From positions 1,116,001 through 1,180,000 of the forward strand of contig JBCAQO010000002.1 of assembly GCA_039111635.1 (NCBI GenBank): a stretch of DNA of 64,000 nucleotides, in the 5' to 3' direction. Origin of the DNA: Heterobasidion occidentale (taxonomy: Eukaryota > Basidiomycota > Agaricomycetes > Russulales > Bondarzewiaceae). The notes under the pieces were generated by a model, which ran no database searches, was not told the origin of the DNA, and saw only the letters and a program-made list of their open reading frames with translations. Below, piece after piece: positions 54,311 to 63,870 of the stretch; position 1 is the first letter of the stretch; each line of letters opens with the position of its first letter. Both the position numbers and the translations under genes were made by a program.

Positions 54311-56386
54311 GTGGGAAACACCACAGTACCACATCCGTGGACAATACCTAAAGATCCGGGGTTCACAACCCAAAGGTTGAATGCGCATCTTCGCGCCCGG
54401 GCTAAACAAATGGACGCCCCGACATGGGCCGAAGAAGATGCAACGGAAGACGGTGGCGGCAATCCCGCACTTTCCTCCACGAACCTAGACGAAGATGGAG
54501 TATACCTCGTCAGGTACCTAGAAACGGGAGCTCTAGAAGCGCTGGAATTATACAACGACTCCGAAGAAGGAGTAGACATCCACAGAGCCGAAACCCAGGA
54601 AAAGTCGCAGCCTTGGGGCATGCGCGAAGAAAAGTCGCGACCTTGGGGTACGCGCGAAGACAAATCGCGGCCTAGGGGCACGCGTGAAGACAAAGAAAAT
54701 CAGTCGCCTTGGGGTGCGCGCAAAGAATTTAGGAACAAGTCGCTGCCTAGGGGCAAGCGCGAAGACCTGCTCAGGCCGGAACCAAAGAAACAGACCAAGC
54801 ACACTAACTCACAGCGCTTAGCGGAAGAAGCCGCAAAAGGAAAGCCGGAGTTATCATTCGAAGAAATCGTACCAAAGGAATACTGGGACTATAAAGAAGT
54901 ATTCACCGGACGACCCAAAGGACGGCTCCCACCGGAAAGACCATGGGACCATCACATTGACATCAAGGAGGGCATGGAACACTCGTTACGCCCCAAACTT
55001 TACAGTCTAAGTCCTGTCGAACAGGCTGAGCTCAAGAAATTCATAGAAGAAAATCTGGCCAAGGGATTCATCAGGGAATCCAAGTCACACATCGCATCAC
55101 CCTTCTTTTTCGTCAAAAAGAAGAACGGAAAATTGCGGCCAGTCATGGATTATCGACGGTTAAATGAAATAACCGTGAAGAACAAGTACCCCCTGCCGAT
55201 AATCCAGGAACTTTTAGACCTACTCAAGGATGCGGAATACCTCTCGCTCATGGATGTTGACACAGGGTTCAACAACATAAAGATGTTCGAGAAGGATATT
55301 CACAAGGCGGCATTCCTAACGAATCTAGGAATGTACGAACCCCTCGTCATGTACTTCGGATTACGAACTCGCCGGCAACCTTCCAAACAATGATGAACTC
55401 GCTTTCAAGGACCTCATCTACTCAGGGAAGGTAGCGATCTACATGGACGACATCTTGGTATTTACCAAGACCATGGAAGAACACATCCGAATCGTACGGA
55501 AGGTCCTCCAAACATTGAAGGACAATGATCTCTACCTGCAACCACCGAAATGCCATTTCCACAAGAACAAACTGACGTACTTGGGGTACGTCATATCGCA
55601 TGGACACTGGAAATGGACCCAGTCAAGGTAGAAGGAATCGCGCAGTGGCCGACGCCCACTCGCGTCAAGGAAGTACAGTCCTTCCTTGGATTCTGCAATT
55701 TTTATCGCAGATTTATAAAGGATTACTCGAAAGTAGCGCGACCGCTATTCGAGTTAACACAGAAGGAACACGCCTGGGAATGGACCCCAGGATGCGAGGA
55801 GGCTTTCCAACGACTTCGGAAAGCATTCACAGAGTCACCTGTACTAATCATGCCGGATACGGAACAGCCATTCCGCATCGAATGTGATGCCTCTGATTTT
55901 GCTACAGGTGCAGTACTCTCGCAACAGGCCAAAGATGGCAAGTGGCACCCATGTGCCTATATATCGAAATCCCTTGCACCCGCAGAACGAAACTACCCGA
56001 TATACGACAAGGAACTTCTGGCGGTAGTACGGTCGTTCGAAGCATGGAGACATTACTTGGAAGGCGCCACACACCAGGTCGACGTCTGGACCGATCACAA
56101 GAATCTGGAATGGTTCAGGACATCGCAGAAACTAAATCGTCGACAAGCCCGGTGGTCGCTTTATTTGTCACGCTTCGACTACAAACTCACACACAAGGCG
56201 GGGACCACAAATAAATCGGACGGTCTGTCTCGGAGGCCAGACCATAAAGAGGGGGTGGAATTAGACAATTCGGGAGAAGTCCTCCTGGGGCCGGAAATTT
56301 TCGATAAAACAACCCAGCCAAACTCCCGGACCCCTTCACAGAAGCAACGAACATCAGATCCGTCCATCTCGGCGCAACAGATCTGA
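54311..56386 (+). pseudogene. Gypsy-2 copy B reverse transcriptase and RNase H, frameshifted
   Basis: The 54311-55393 frame holds a spacer with a coded minisatellite (54598-54770) and the RT fingers and palm (KKKNGKLRPVMDYRRLNEIT). RT breaks at 55367, where TTA is followed by CGAAC and one A seems lost, again near 55405 (one T), and again near 55608. The pieces contain YMDDILVFTK (55440) and, from 55630, RNase H with ECDASDFATGAVLSQQ, YDKELLAVVRSFEAWRHYLE and WTDHKNLEWF. Near 56332 copy B has CCCC where copy A has CCCCC (43134-43138), again one base short, which prematurely ends the frame at 56386. Confidence 0.9.
54598..54770 (+). repeat. In-frame minisatellite in the Gypsy-2 Pol spacer
   Basis: Five or so imperfect units of 30-39 bp encoding variants of EEKSRPWGTR, EDKSRPRGTR and KSLPRGKR. 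The core DNA word is AAGTCGCGACCTTGGGG with CGCGAAGA. Lies between protease and RT. Confidence 0.75.
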
Positions 56387-56448
56387 TAGAACCTCTCGAT
56401 CCACAGAAGATCTTCCACCTTAGGGCAACGGGAAGAACGGCGGTTACC

Positions 56449-59400
56449 ATGATCGAGACAGAGCTTAGGGACCGCATCATAGCAGGAAACAGGGACCCCT
56501 GGCTATTGGAAATACTGAAACAGGTCAATGAACTCGGACCAAGATCCCTCAAGAAAGGCTTGCAGGAATGGAACGAAGAGGACGGCCTTGTACTACATCG
56601 CGGAAAGGTTTACGTACCGTCAAACGGAGAACTACGAAGGGACATAATCAAACGACATCACGACAACCAAACAGCGGGACATCCAGGAGTTAGAGGTACC
56701 CTGGCGTCAGTCGGTCAAGACTATACTTGGCCCGGAATGTCTAACACGGTACAACAATACGTGGAAGGATGCGCAGTATGTCAATCAACAAAGAACGACA
56801 CACACCCAACAATGGTGCCGTTACAACCTACGGAGATACCGAACCGACCATTCGGAACAATCACAATGGATTTTATTACAGATCTCCCGGAGTCGAAAGG
56901 ATACGACTCAATACACGTGGTCACGGATCGGTTAACAAAAACAACGATCATCACCCCTTGCAAGAAGACGATCGATTCCGACGGCACAGCGAAATTACTC
57001 TTAGATCACACATGGCGACGGTACGGATTACCAGACAAGATAATTTCGGACCGCGGAACACAATTTGCGTCTAAAGTAGCGCAAGCGCTACTAAAGGAAT
57101 TAGGAATCAAGTCATCCCTTAGCACAGCCTACCACCCACAGACGGATGGAGCAACGGAACGGATGAACCAGGAACTGGAGCAATACCTTAGGGCATTTTG
57201 CAGCTCCACACAGGACGACTGGGCCGAACTCATTCCCTATGCGGAATACGCCCACAACTCACACCAGCACTCGGCGACAAAGATCTCGCCGTTCGAGCTC
57301 CTTCATGGATACCAACCGAGGGCATACCCTGCAATCGTCGGAAACACGAATGTACCCACCGCCAACAAGCGCCTAGAACTGTTAAAGAAAGCACAGCAAG
57401 AAGCACGGGCCAGTTTGGAAATTGCAGCCGAATCCATGAAGACTCAGCACGACAGGTTTGGGGTAGAACTCCCCCCATTCAAGAAAGGCGATCAAGTATG
57501 GCTCGACGGAAAGAACATACACACGGATCACCCCTCGGAGAAGTTAAGACCAAAAAGATTTGGGCCATTCAAGATTTTGGACACCATAGGAACGGTTAAC
57601 TATCGGCTGGAATTGCCGAAGAATTGGAAGAAGATACATAATGTCTTCCACGCCTCACGGTTAACCATGTACAAGGAGAACACCACTCACGGTCCAAACT
57701 ATAGAAAACCTCCACCCGACCTCATTGAAGGACAGGAAGAATTCGAGGTCGAAAGAATTATAGCATCCCGCCGCTTTGGACGTTGGAAGACCCTACAATA
57801 CCTAGTCAAATGGAAAGGGTACCCGGAATCCGACAACTCATGGGAATCAGCGGACGCGGTCAAGAACGCAAAGGAGGAAGTTAGCGACTTCCACAAGAAA
57901 TACCCATTGGCAGTCCGAGGCATGGGGCCGTCTATTCAGGAATTACAACTCGCACTCGATAGGAACCAAATAGTGGAACTATGCGACAGACAAATTCGGC
58001 TGATGAAGACCTCGGCAGGGAAGAAACTACTCGACACAGGTTTAACGGTCAAACAGGCGGAGACCACAATACAGGAAGAAACCTCGAGACGGAAGCTGAC
58101 ACAGACATCAGCAGGAAAGAAACTACTAGGCGCAGGACTAACGGTTAAACAGGCAGAAACCGCTATACAGGAAGAATCCATAAGGCGCAAGTTACTCGTT
58201 CACCCAATAGGGAAGAAACTACTAGCCACGGGAGCCACGGTCGCACACATACAAGCATCCATGGTGGATAAAGAATACAGGCGAAAGCTCAGGAAGACAA
58301 AGCTAGGAAGACGACTCCTAGCTACCGGCGCAACACCAGCAGAAATCAGGTTGGGACTCAAGAAAGCCCAACCATTGTTACCCAGTGGACAGATCATTAC
58401 GCATCGACAAGGGAAGAACCTCACCTACGACACAGAGAGTCTAGGAAAGAGCACTCGGACGAATAAACGCGAACGCGCTCGGGAAGTGAAGGTGGCCCCT
58501 TCCTCTTCCTCTCGCACATCGACATATTCCCCTGGAGTCAAGCACGAGTCAAGGAAATCCCAGAAATCAACATGGGCCAGGAAGAATGCGGACGAACAAG
58601 TATCAAATTGGAGATACCGCGCAGTCAAAGACCTGGAGAGACAAATGACCAAGGGACTCGCTTGGAAGAAAGATTCACTTCGTCAAAATGCCGACGAAGA
58701 CGACGGATCAGAGGAAGGCTCGGTTTACACACCGGAACCAGAAGATACGTCTTATCAAAATGCCGATAAAGACTACATGGACGAAGGCTCGGATTACTCG
58801 CCGGACGGAGAAGAATACGAAGACGCTATGGACCTAAACAGTGTCAGTGGAGAACGGAGGAAAGGACCCCTCTCCACGGTTTCTGAGGAAGAAGAAGAAG
58901 AAACAGACTCGGACGAGGACACGCTTCCTCGTACCCCCAGTACCCCCGACTCTGACGGAAACATACAGGTAACCTCTGAAGATGAGCAACGAAAATTCGA
59001 CATGGCCGAAGAAATAGGAGACCTATCGATTAAGGACACCCCTGGACGGCTACCAGGTGGCATGGATATTGACAGTCTAAACACACACGCAGAACGACCA
59101 GCGCTATCTATTACGATACCACAGGAAACAGGATACCCCACGCCCCACTCGAGCACGGCGGGCAGCGCTTCGACGAACGAAGCCCCTTGGAGAACCACTC
59201 CAACCAGCAAATTGTTATGGAAGGACACCGATGATGATCTTGGCCGATCACCTATCGCGGAGTTAGAACCAGAAACATCCAGGAAGGAACAGCGATGGCA
59301 AGAGATTCAAACCCAGCAGATTGGCCAAGCAGGACCAAACGAAGCAGGGCCTATATCAGAGAGCCCCACACCTGGAACCTCCCCATTCTCCCCTGACCAC

Positions 59401-59505
59401 CCTCTACTCGCACCCCCTCCTCTGCTAGATAGCAAGTGGTACAATAACCCAGAGCTGTACAAACCACTAGATCTCTCCTATCGACCCCCAAAGGAGAATG
59501 CCTGA
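56449..59505 (+). CDS. Gypsy-2 copy B integrase, chromodomain, 32-residue repeat domain and acidic extension
   Basis: 1,018 open codons. Integrase zinc site (KRHHDNQTAGHPGVRGTL, then CAVCQSTK; residues about 65-115), catalytic core (TMDFITDLPES, ISDRGTQFASK, YHPQTDGATERMNQELEQYL, about 140-245), then a GPF-type C-terminal segment (KLRPKRFGPFKILDTIGTVN). The chromodomain is at about residues 430-480 (QYLVKWKGYPESDNSWESAD). Residues about 519-640 are four tandem repeats of exactly 32 residues with the core G-K-K-L-L-x-x-G-x-T. The rest is a Ser/Glu/Asp/Pro-rich tail with a duplicated QNADEDxxxEGS motif. The reading frame continues the upstream Pol; the ATG at 56449 is only the first Met after the break. 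Confidence 0.93.
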   Translation: MIETELRDRIIAGNRDPWLLEILKQVNELGPRSLKKGLQEWNEEDGLVLHRGKVYVPSNGELRRDIIKRHHDNQTAGHPGVRGTLASVGQDYTWPGMSNTVQQYVEGCAVCQSTKNDTHPTMVPLQPTEIPNRPFGTITMDFITDLPESKGYDSIHVVTDRLTKTTIITPCKKTIDSDGTAKLLLDHTWRRYGLPDKIISDRGTQFASKVAQALLKELGIKSSLSTAYHPQTDGATERMNQELEQYLRAFCSSTQDDWAELIPYAEYAHNSHQHSATKISPFELLHGYQPRAYPAIVGNTNVPTANKRLELLKKAQQEARASLEIAAESMKTQHDRFGVELPPFKKGDQVWLDGKNIHTDHPSEKLRPKRFGPFKILDTIGTVNYRLELPKNWKKIHNVFHASRLTMYKENTTHGPNYRKPPPDLIEGQEEFEVERIIASRRFGRWKTLQYLVKWKGYPESDNSWESADAVKNAKEEVSDFHKKYPLAVRGMGPSIQELQLALDRNQIVELCDRQIRLMKTSAGKKLLDTGLTVKQAETTIQEETSRRKLTQTSAGKKLLGAGLTVKQAETAIQEESIRRKLLVHPIGKKLLATGATVAHIQASMVDKEYRRKLRKTKLGRRLLATGATPAEIRLGLKKAQPLLPSGQIITHRQGKNLTYDTESLGKSTRTNKRERAREVKVAPSSSSRTSTYSPGVKHESRKSQKSTWARKNADEQVSNWRYRAVKDLERQMTKGLAWKKDSLRQNADEDDGSEEGSVYTPEPEDTSYQNADKDYMDEGSDYSPDGEEYEDAMDLNSVSGERRKGPLSTVSEEEEEETDSDEDTLPRTPSTPDSDGNIQVTSEDEQRKFDMAEEIGDLSIKDTPGRLPGGMDIDSLNTHAERPALSITIPQETGYPTPHSSTAGSASTNEAPWRTTPTSKLLWKDTDDDLGRSPIAELEPETSRKEQRWQEIQTQQIGQAGPNEAGPISESPTPGTSPFSPDHPLLAPPPLLDSKWYNNPELYKPLDLSYRPPKENA
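58003..58390 (+). other. Four-unit 32-residue tandem repeat domain
   Basis: Units start at GKKLLDTG, GKKLLGAG, GKKLLATG and GRRLLATG, each 32 residues apart, with consensus GKKLL-x-x-G-x-T, a variable helix, and RRKL near the end. The first two units are close to identical (LTVKQAET shared) and the last is incomplete. Predicted as a helix-turn-helix solenoid from its spacing. Present in copy A at 45913-46290 with the same unit count. Confidence 0.8.
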
Positions 59506-59722
59506 CGAACGGGATCCGCGCGTTGCCATATACAACGCAGTCAAGGTCATGCTCGAGCTCGCGCTCCGCACTCTGCACGACATCGACACATATGCACACA
59601 CGCCACCATCTGAGCCATCCCCTCAGGTTTTCCCTACCAGTCCTGAGTCCTCCTCATCACCGTCTTTACCGTCACTCCCGGTTCCACCCATGCCACGCCC
59701 ACCGACACCGGCTAGACGCTAG
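59498..59722 (+). CDS. Gypsy-2 copy B small overlapping ORF (74 codons)
   Basis: The ATG lies within the last codons of the Pol extension (ATGCCTGA holds both the new start and the Pol stop). The protein starts MPDERDPRVAIYNAVKVMLE, has a helical N-terminal half (LELALRTLHDIDTYA) and a Pro/Ser-rich C-terminal half, and ends PPTPARR. Same length in copy A. It may be translated by reinitiation. Function unknown. Confidence 0.5.
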   Translation: MPDERDPRVAIYNAVKVMLELALRTLHDIDTYAHTPPSEPSPQVFPTSPESSSSPSLPSLPVPPMPRPPTPARR

Positions 59723-59890
59723 TCAAACCAACGTCCCGGACCATGCATCATTATGCTTTCCCTTCGCCTGACTCACGCCTAGTCAATTCCCACTCTATCA
59801 TTGCACAGCACTACCCAACTTCTGCCTTGGCCTACATATCGCACAACCAAACCGGCCATTACCCATTGCGCTATATGTGAGGCCGAGGTT

Positions 59891-59903
59891 AGAAAGGGGG
59901 TGG
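59891..59903 (+). promoter_or_regulatory. Gypsy-2 polypurine tract
   Basis: AGAAAGGGGGTGG immediately before the 3' LTR at 59904. Confidence 0.7.
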
Positions 59904-60715
59904 TGTTAAGAGCCGGCTCATAACACATGATATATGATCACCTGATCATATGACATGCGGTCTATGACCAACGGAGATGACCTATACCCGGTGACCGACC
60001 CCTTGACTTCACCAACAGACATTGAGTTATCTTATCTTATCTTTCGTTCCTGGATTAACGATCAGTTACATCACTGACATCATTGATTGCATCATGCTTC
60101 CCTGATCGCATCATAGATTACATCATTTCGATCGTTGATTGTTTACTTCTATTTTGCCTCGGTGCCTTAAGCACAGACCTTCTGTAGATCTTGCCCTAAA
60201 GCGGATCGCGTATATATAGAACGAGCCAGAGACCTGTCTCGCCAGCTCGTTCACCTTTGTTACTCCCCACCTGTTCTTACTCTTGACCTTTGGTACTAGC
60301 CATACCTCTGCTACATCATAGTCTTTGCCAGTAGGCCAGATTATTGATTGTCAATAGAACATCTGCTTGAGCACCGGTTTGACTTGCCCTGCGCTTCTCT
60401 CTATCATCATCCTCAACCACTCAGTCGTCATCTCAATACTGGCTGAGTTCTATACAGGACTGGCAGTATTCTATCTCGACTTTAGTGGGCAGCATATCTA
60501 CTGTCATCCAGGACCGCATCAGGTTGTACCCTCACATCTGTGGGAAAACCTTTGTGCTTTCTTGGAGACACGATACCATCACGAATCCCTCGTGCATTCC
60601 GAATTGCGCATACAGTTAGCCGCTGGTGCTTTCATCGGACGCACTTGGATTTGGCACGTCCCTCAGTGACTCAGGAGCCTCCTGGCACATCACGTGCGAA
60701 GACCAGGTCTTAACA
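59904..60715 (+). repeat. Gypsy-2 copy B 3' LTR
   Basis: 812 bp, TGTTAAGAGCCGGCTC to CCAGGTCTTAACA. TATA-like TATATATAGAACG near 60211. Followed by the duplication GTTCC. Confidence 0.93.
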
Positions 60716-60720
60716 GTTCC

Positions 60721-61055
60721 TGTCCCTCTCGTTGGAATACGCAATGTGGGGGCTGTGGATTGGTCCCCGGTTGGCGCCGTCGTGCAGCCGGGGACGAGAG
60801 AAAGGGGGAGTGGTTCCATGGTACGGGCCGTGCGAGCTTCTCCTAAGCTGCCGGCCCGTCCCCATTTCCCAACTCATCTGTGGTGTTTTTCCAGCTCGTG
60901 TTATTGTACGCCTCTTCATAGGGGTTGTAGTACTCAGTGGGCTGGATGTACACGTACCGCACAGCAGTTGGAGGTGGTGGGTGGCTGATGGTGGATGCGA
61001 TCATGCGCCACCTGCGCTCATTCTCCGGGACGGCTCGCCCTGTGCACTCGTCGCC
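60721..61055. other. Flank of Gypsy-2 copy B, probably part of the third Gypsy element
   Basis: GC-rich sequence between the copy B insertion site and the zinc-knuckle end of the gag on the minus strand. No motif was identified; the gag or protease of that element should continue here but frames are broken. Confidence 0.35.
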
Positions 61056-62054
61056 TCAGTGGCGGGGTTCCGACATTCCGCATTTCCAGCACTCTCCGGA
61101 TGCGATTGGTGCGGTGCCTGGGGTCAGGGGATAGGGGCGGTGTTTGTCGGTTCTGCCGTTTGGGTTGTTTGTGTGCCAAGTGGCAATTTGTCGTTGGTAC
61201 AGCGATAGACCGGGCGGCGTATTAGCATGTTGTGGAACTTGGTTCCGGTGTGCAATCGCTAGGCGTTCCGTGTTGGAGATGCGCTGAGGTCGGAGTGTGG
61301 GGGGTGTCATGTCCTGGTATGGGCTGGGTGTGGGGACGGCACCTCAGTTTGGGGGGTAGGGGGTCGTTCGCGGAGCGGGAATGGGGGATGTGATAGACAT
61401 TTGTTCCATCATTTGTTGGAGAGAGGCGGTGGGTACGTTCTGGCGGGAATTGGGGCGTCAAAGCTCCTGCTCTACAGTGGCTAGGTGAGCATTGTTGACT
61501 TGAGCTCGGAGCAGGTCATCGGGGTGTATCTGCCGCACCGCATTGGTGAATTCGGCCCATGTTGTGTAGGTTCCAGTGACGAGAGTAGCTACACTCGAGG
61601 GCAGGTCCTTCCTGATCCCTTCAATGAGCATGCCGTTGGTATCGACTACGGCGTTTGCGAGGACTAGGGCCCGATCCGCCCAGCGGATGTACCCCCATTC
61701 CTCCGTTCCGTCCATTTCTATCTTCTTCACTGCTTCGGCTTCCATCAACCTGTGTGCTTGAAGTGCCATGATCTTCTCGGCGCGCGTCTTGAGAATGGGT
61801 TTGAGCTTTGGCCATTGCACGAAGAAGGCTGTCTTGAAGGTTTTCCAGGTGGCGCTGTCGCTAGGGGTTAGTTCGTCTTCGTACCATTTCTCTGCCGGGC
61901 TGCCTGACTTCAGGTACTGGCCAACCTTGTCGACCTTGTGGTTGTCGGTGGTTTTTTCTGTGAAGCCTTGTTCGACCTGTTTAATAAAATCACCCGGGTT
62001 CTCGCCGCTGCAGCCGTCTCCGTAGAACCATGTGGAAGTTAGGGCTGTTGACAT
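61056..62054 (-). pseudogene. Third Gypsy family (Gypsy-3) Gag fragment
   Basis: Minus-strand frame 62054-61458 starts MSTALTSTWFYGDGCSGENP, then DFIKQVEQGFTEKTTDNHKV, a Gag capsid-type region (WKTFKTAFFVQWPKLKPILK and TWAEFTNAVRQIHPDDLLRA). After a frame change near 61458 a Pro-rich linker follows and a partial zinc knuckle CWKCGMSEPRH is at about 61060-61095. The open frame continues upstream of the ATG through an acidic DDSDDSDSE stretch, so the start may be further right. No pol of this family is visible. Confidence 0.75.
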
Positions 62055-62299
62055 TGTACGTTCAGAGTCCGAGTCGTCTGAGTCGTCGGGGGAGGTGAGG
62101 GTGGGAGAATGTTTGTGTAGGTGAGTATAGGTAAGTTTGTGAGTAGTGGTAATGGCGAGGTGATTGGGGAATTGAGGTTAATGACCGTGGAGGGGAAGGA
62201 AGGGGGTGTGTTCGTAGTATGGGTGGATGGGAATGATAGCGGGAATGTGATGTCGCTTTCTGCGGGGCTGGATGGTTGGGGGCTGTTATCAATGTCTGT

Positions 62300-63180
62300 A
62301 AAGGAGAATTCTGAGCTTTGTGGGGAGTTGTCTATGGACGGTGCAGAGCGGAAGCGGCCTGCTTTGTCTCGGAGGGGTGCCAGGGTGGGGTAGTTGGATG
62401 TTTTACTGTGATGTTCTGTTTCTGACGGCAGTGTTCTTATCTGATGGTTTGGTGTTGGTCTTGTCGGCAGTGTTCTCGGTGTTGTTCACGTTGGGATGGT
62501 CCGAATGGTACTGTTGTCGCCAGATGGACTAGCCAGAAGTGAAGGCGCAGTGGTGGTGTGTTGTGTGTGCGCTGGTGCTACAAGCTGTCTACGACAATGA
62601 CCCTAACCCTGTGTCGCTTCCCGATCCCTCTATCCTCCTGTTTCCTTCTCTCATCTGGTCTTGTCTCGCCTCGTCTCGTTCTCCGGCTCTGTCTTCCTTT
62701 CTTCCTGGTATGGAGTTCTACTACTCCACCAACGGTCCCTTTAACTTCCCTCCTCCTGATCCTTTCGTCATTCCCTTCGAAAACAAGCAAATTGCCTAGT
62801 GCTACCAATACCTGATCATAATCAGTCTACCTGGCAGAAAACCTGAGCTTACCACATGACAAGTCCATTACGTATGGCAAGTCAATCTCACAGGCTTCCA
62901 GCCCTCCGAGCATGAAAACGATCTATACAACTAGTATGTACCACTTATTACTGACAGATTTGAGTACTAACATGTCCATATGATGATAAATAGGTCTTGA
63001 TTGGCGAGTCTACAAAGAGCCAAAGATGACGCAGTTTGTCTCTATTGATACTCAACCTCCCTGTTTTAGTCCCAGACCTACAATGGCCTCTATGCCGACC
63101 TCAAGTGCCAATCAAGCAAGCATCGAGCATGCTTTTGGCAAGCCGGTTCATGGATTGCACCCTTCCACCATGAAAGTATG
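62300..63180. other. Interval with unrecognised short frames
   Basis: Includes a plus-strand frame at 62539-62799 (ending ENKQIA) and another at 63026-63211 (MTQFVSIDTQPPCFSPRPTM), neither of which I recognise. The second has a GT donor-like GTATGTATAT at its end and lies inside the Helitron whose 3' end is at 63270, so it may be a captured exon. Confidence 0.35.
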
Positions 63181-63234
63181 TATATATTGTCAGTGTTCTA
63201 TTGTATGCTAATGTTTTAGCCTAGCGCAAGCTCA

Positions 63235-63270
63235 AGCGCAAGGTGATTGCCTTGCGCTAAGCACCGCTAG
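63235..63270 (+). mobile_element. Helitron 3' terminus (hairpin plus CTAG)
   Basis: Nine-base-pair hairpin AGCGCAAGG, loop TGATTG, CCTTGCGCT, then eight bases and CTAG at 63267-63270, followed by T. Hairpin, short spacer, CTRR end and insertion before a T fit the Helitron 3' end rules. Orientation is plus, opposite to the RepHel gene, so this is a different, probably non-autonomous copy. Its 5' end was not found. Confidence 0.65.
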
Positions 63271-63474
63271 TGTGTGCTGTGTGTGTGCGGTTGAGTACAG
63301 CCGGCCACGCCAGCCTTGTATGCTTTGGTGGCCTCTTTTTTTTTTTCATACGAGTCTTCCCAATCATTCTCCATTCAAACAGAGGTCGGCAGGAGAAGGG
63401 CAGCCTCAAAAATTAGTAGTCACAACATTGCTTGGACGCCCGCTACAACTTCAATAATACTTTGTTTATCTCAC

Positions 63475-63870
63475 ACAATACTGCATGTTGACTTTGACTT
63501 GACTTTATATCTGACTAGCTTGGACTATTTGACGACGCTCATATGACTTTACTTGACTCCGGCTCAACTTTTCTTGACAACAAACTGACTTTTTGATGAC
63601 CTTAAATGTACTTGACTATTTCTGACCAAACACGACGTACACGTGACTTTAAGTTGACTGTAGTTGAACCCACATTCTTGCTCCTCAACAAACATCAAGT
63701 TGACTTCAACTTGACTTCAACTTGACCGAGTTTCAGCACTTTCAGCGCCAAGAATGTTTAAAAATAGATGGATCTTGATGGTGACTTTTGCATGACTTTG
63801 TCAGTCAAATCTCAGTCAAAAAATTGGTATTTTGTCAAATTTTAGTCAAGTTTGACTAGGACGTGACAGT
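63475..63870. repeat. Degenerate TTGACTT/AAGTCAA-rich region
   Basis: About 20 copies of TTGACT or its complement AGTCAA, in both orientations, including the nearly palindromic CAAGTTGACTTCAACTTGAC around 63696-63720. No coding frame. Origin unknown. Confidence 0.5.

Larger units (their letters stand above)
52001..60715 (+). mobile_element. Gypsy-2 copy B: near-complete chromodomain Gypsy retrotransposon
   Basis: Two LTRs (52001-52800 and 59904-60715) flanked by GTTCC at 51996-52000 and 60716-60720. Internal order is gag remnant, protease, RT, RNase H, integrase, chromodomain, 32-residue repeats with acidic extension, small overlapping ORF and polypurine tract. The first half of gag is missing. 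The 5' coding half has many single-base losses while the 3' 1,018-codon frame (56449-59505) is undamaged. It is inserted in sequence that carries a third Gypsy gag on the right. Confidence 0.93.

Noticed and set aside
60367..60669. About 100-codon ORF inside Gypsy-2 LTRs, repeated in several LTR copies; one version contains SDSGASWHITCED, reminiscent of a Copia protease site.
   Set aside because: It sits in LTR sequence and recurs only because the LTR recurs. The resemblance is a few residues with no surrounding protease motifs.
62595..62615. Telomere-like CCCTAACCCT.
   Set aside because: Fewer than two repeat units in internal sequence; chance or a trivial match.
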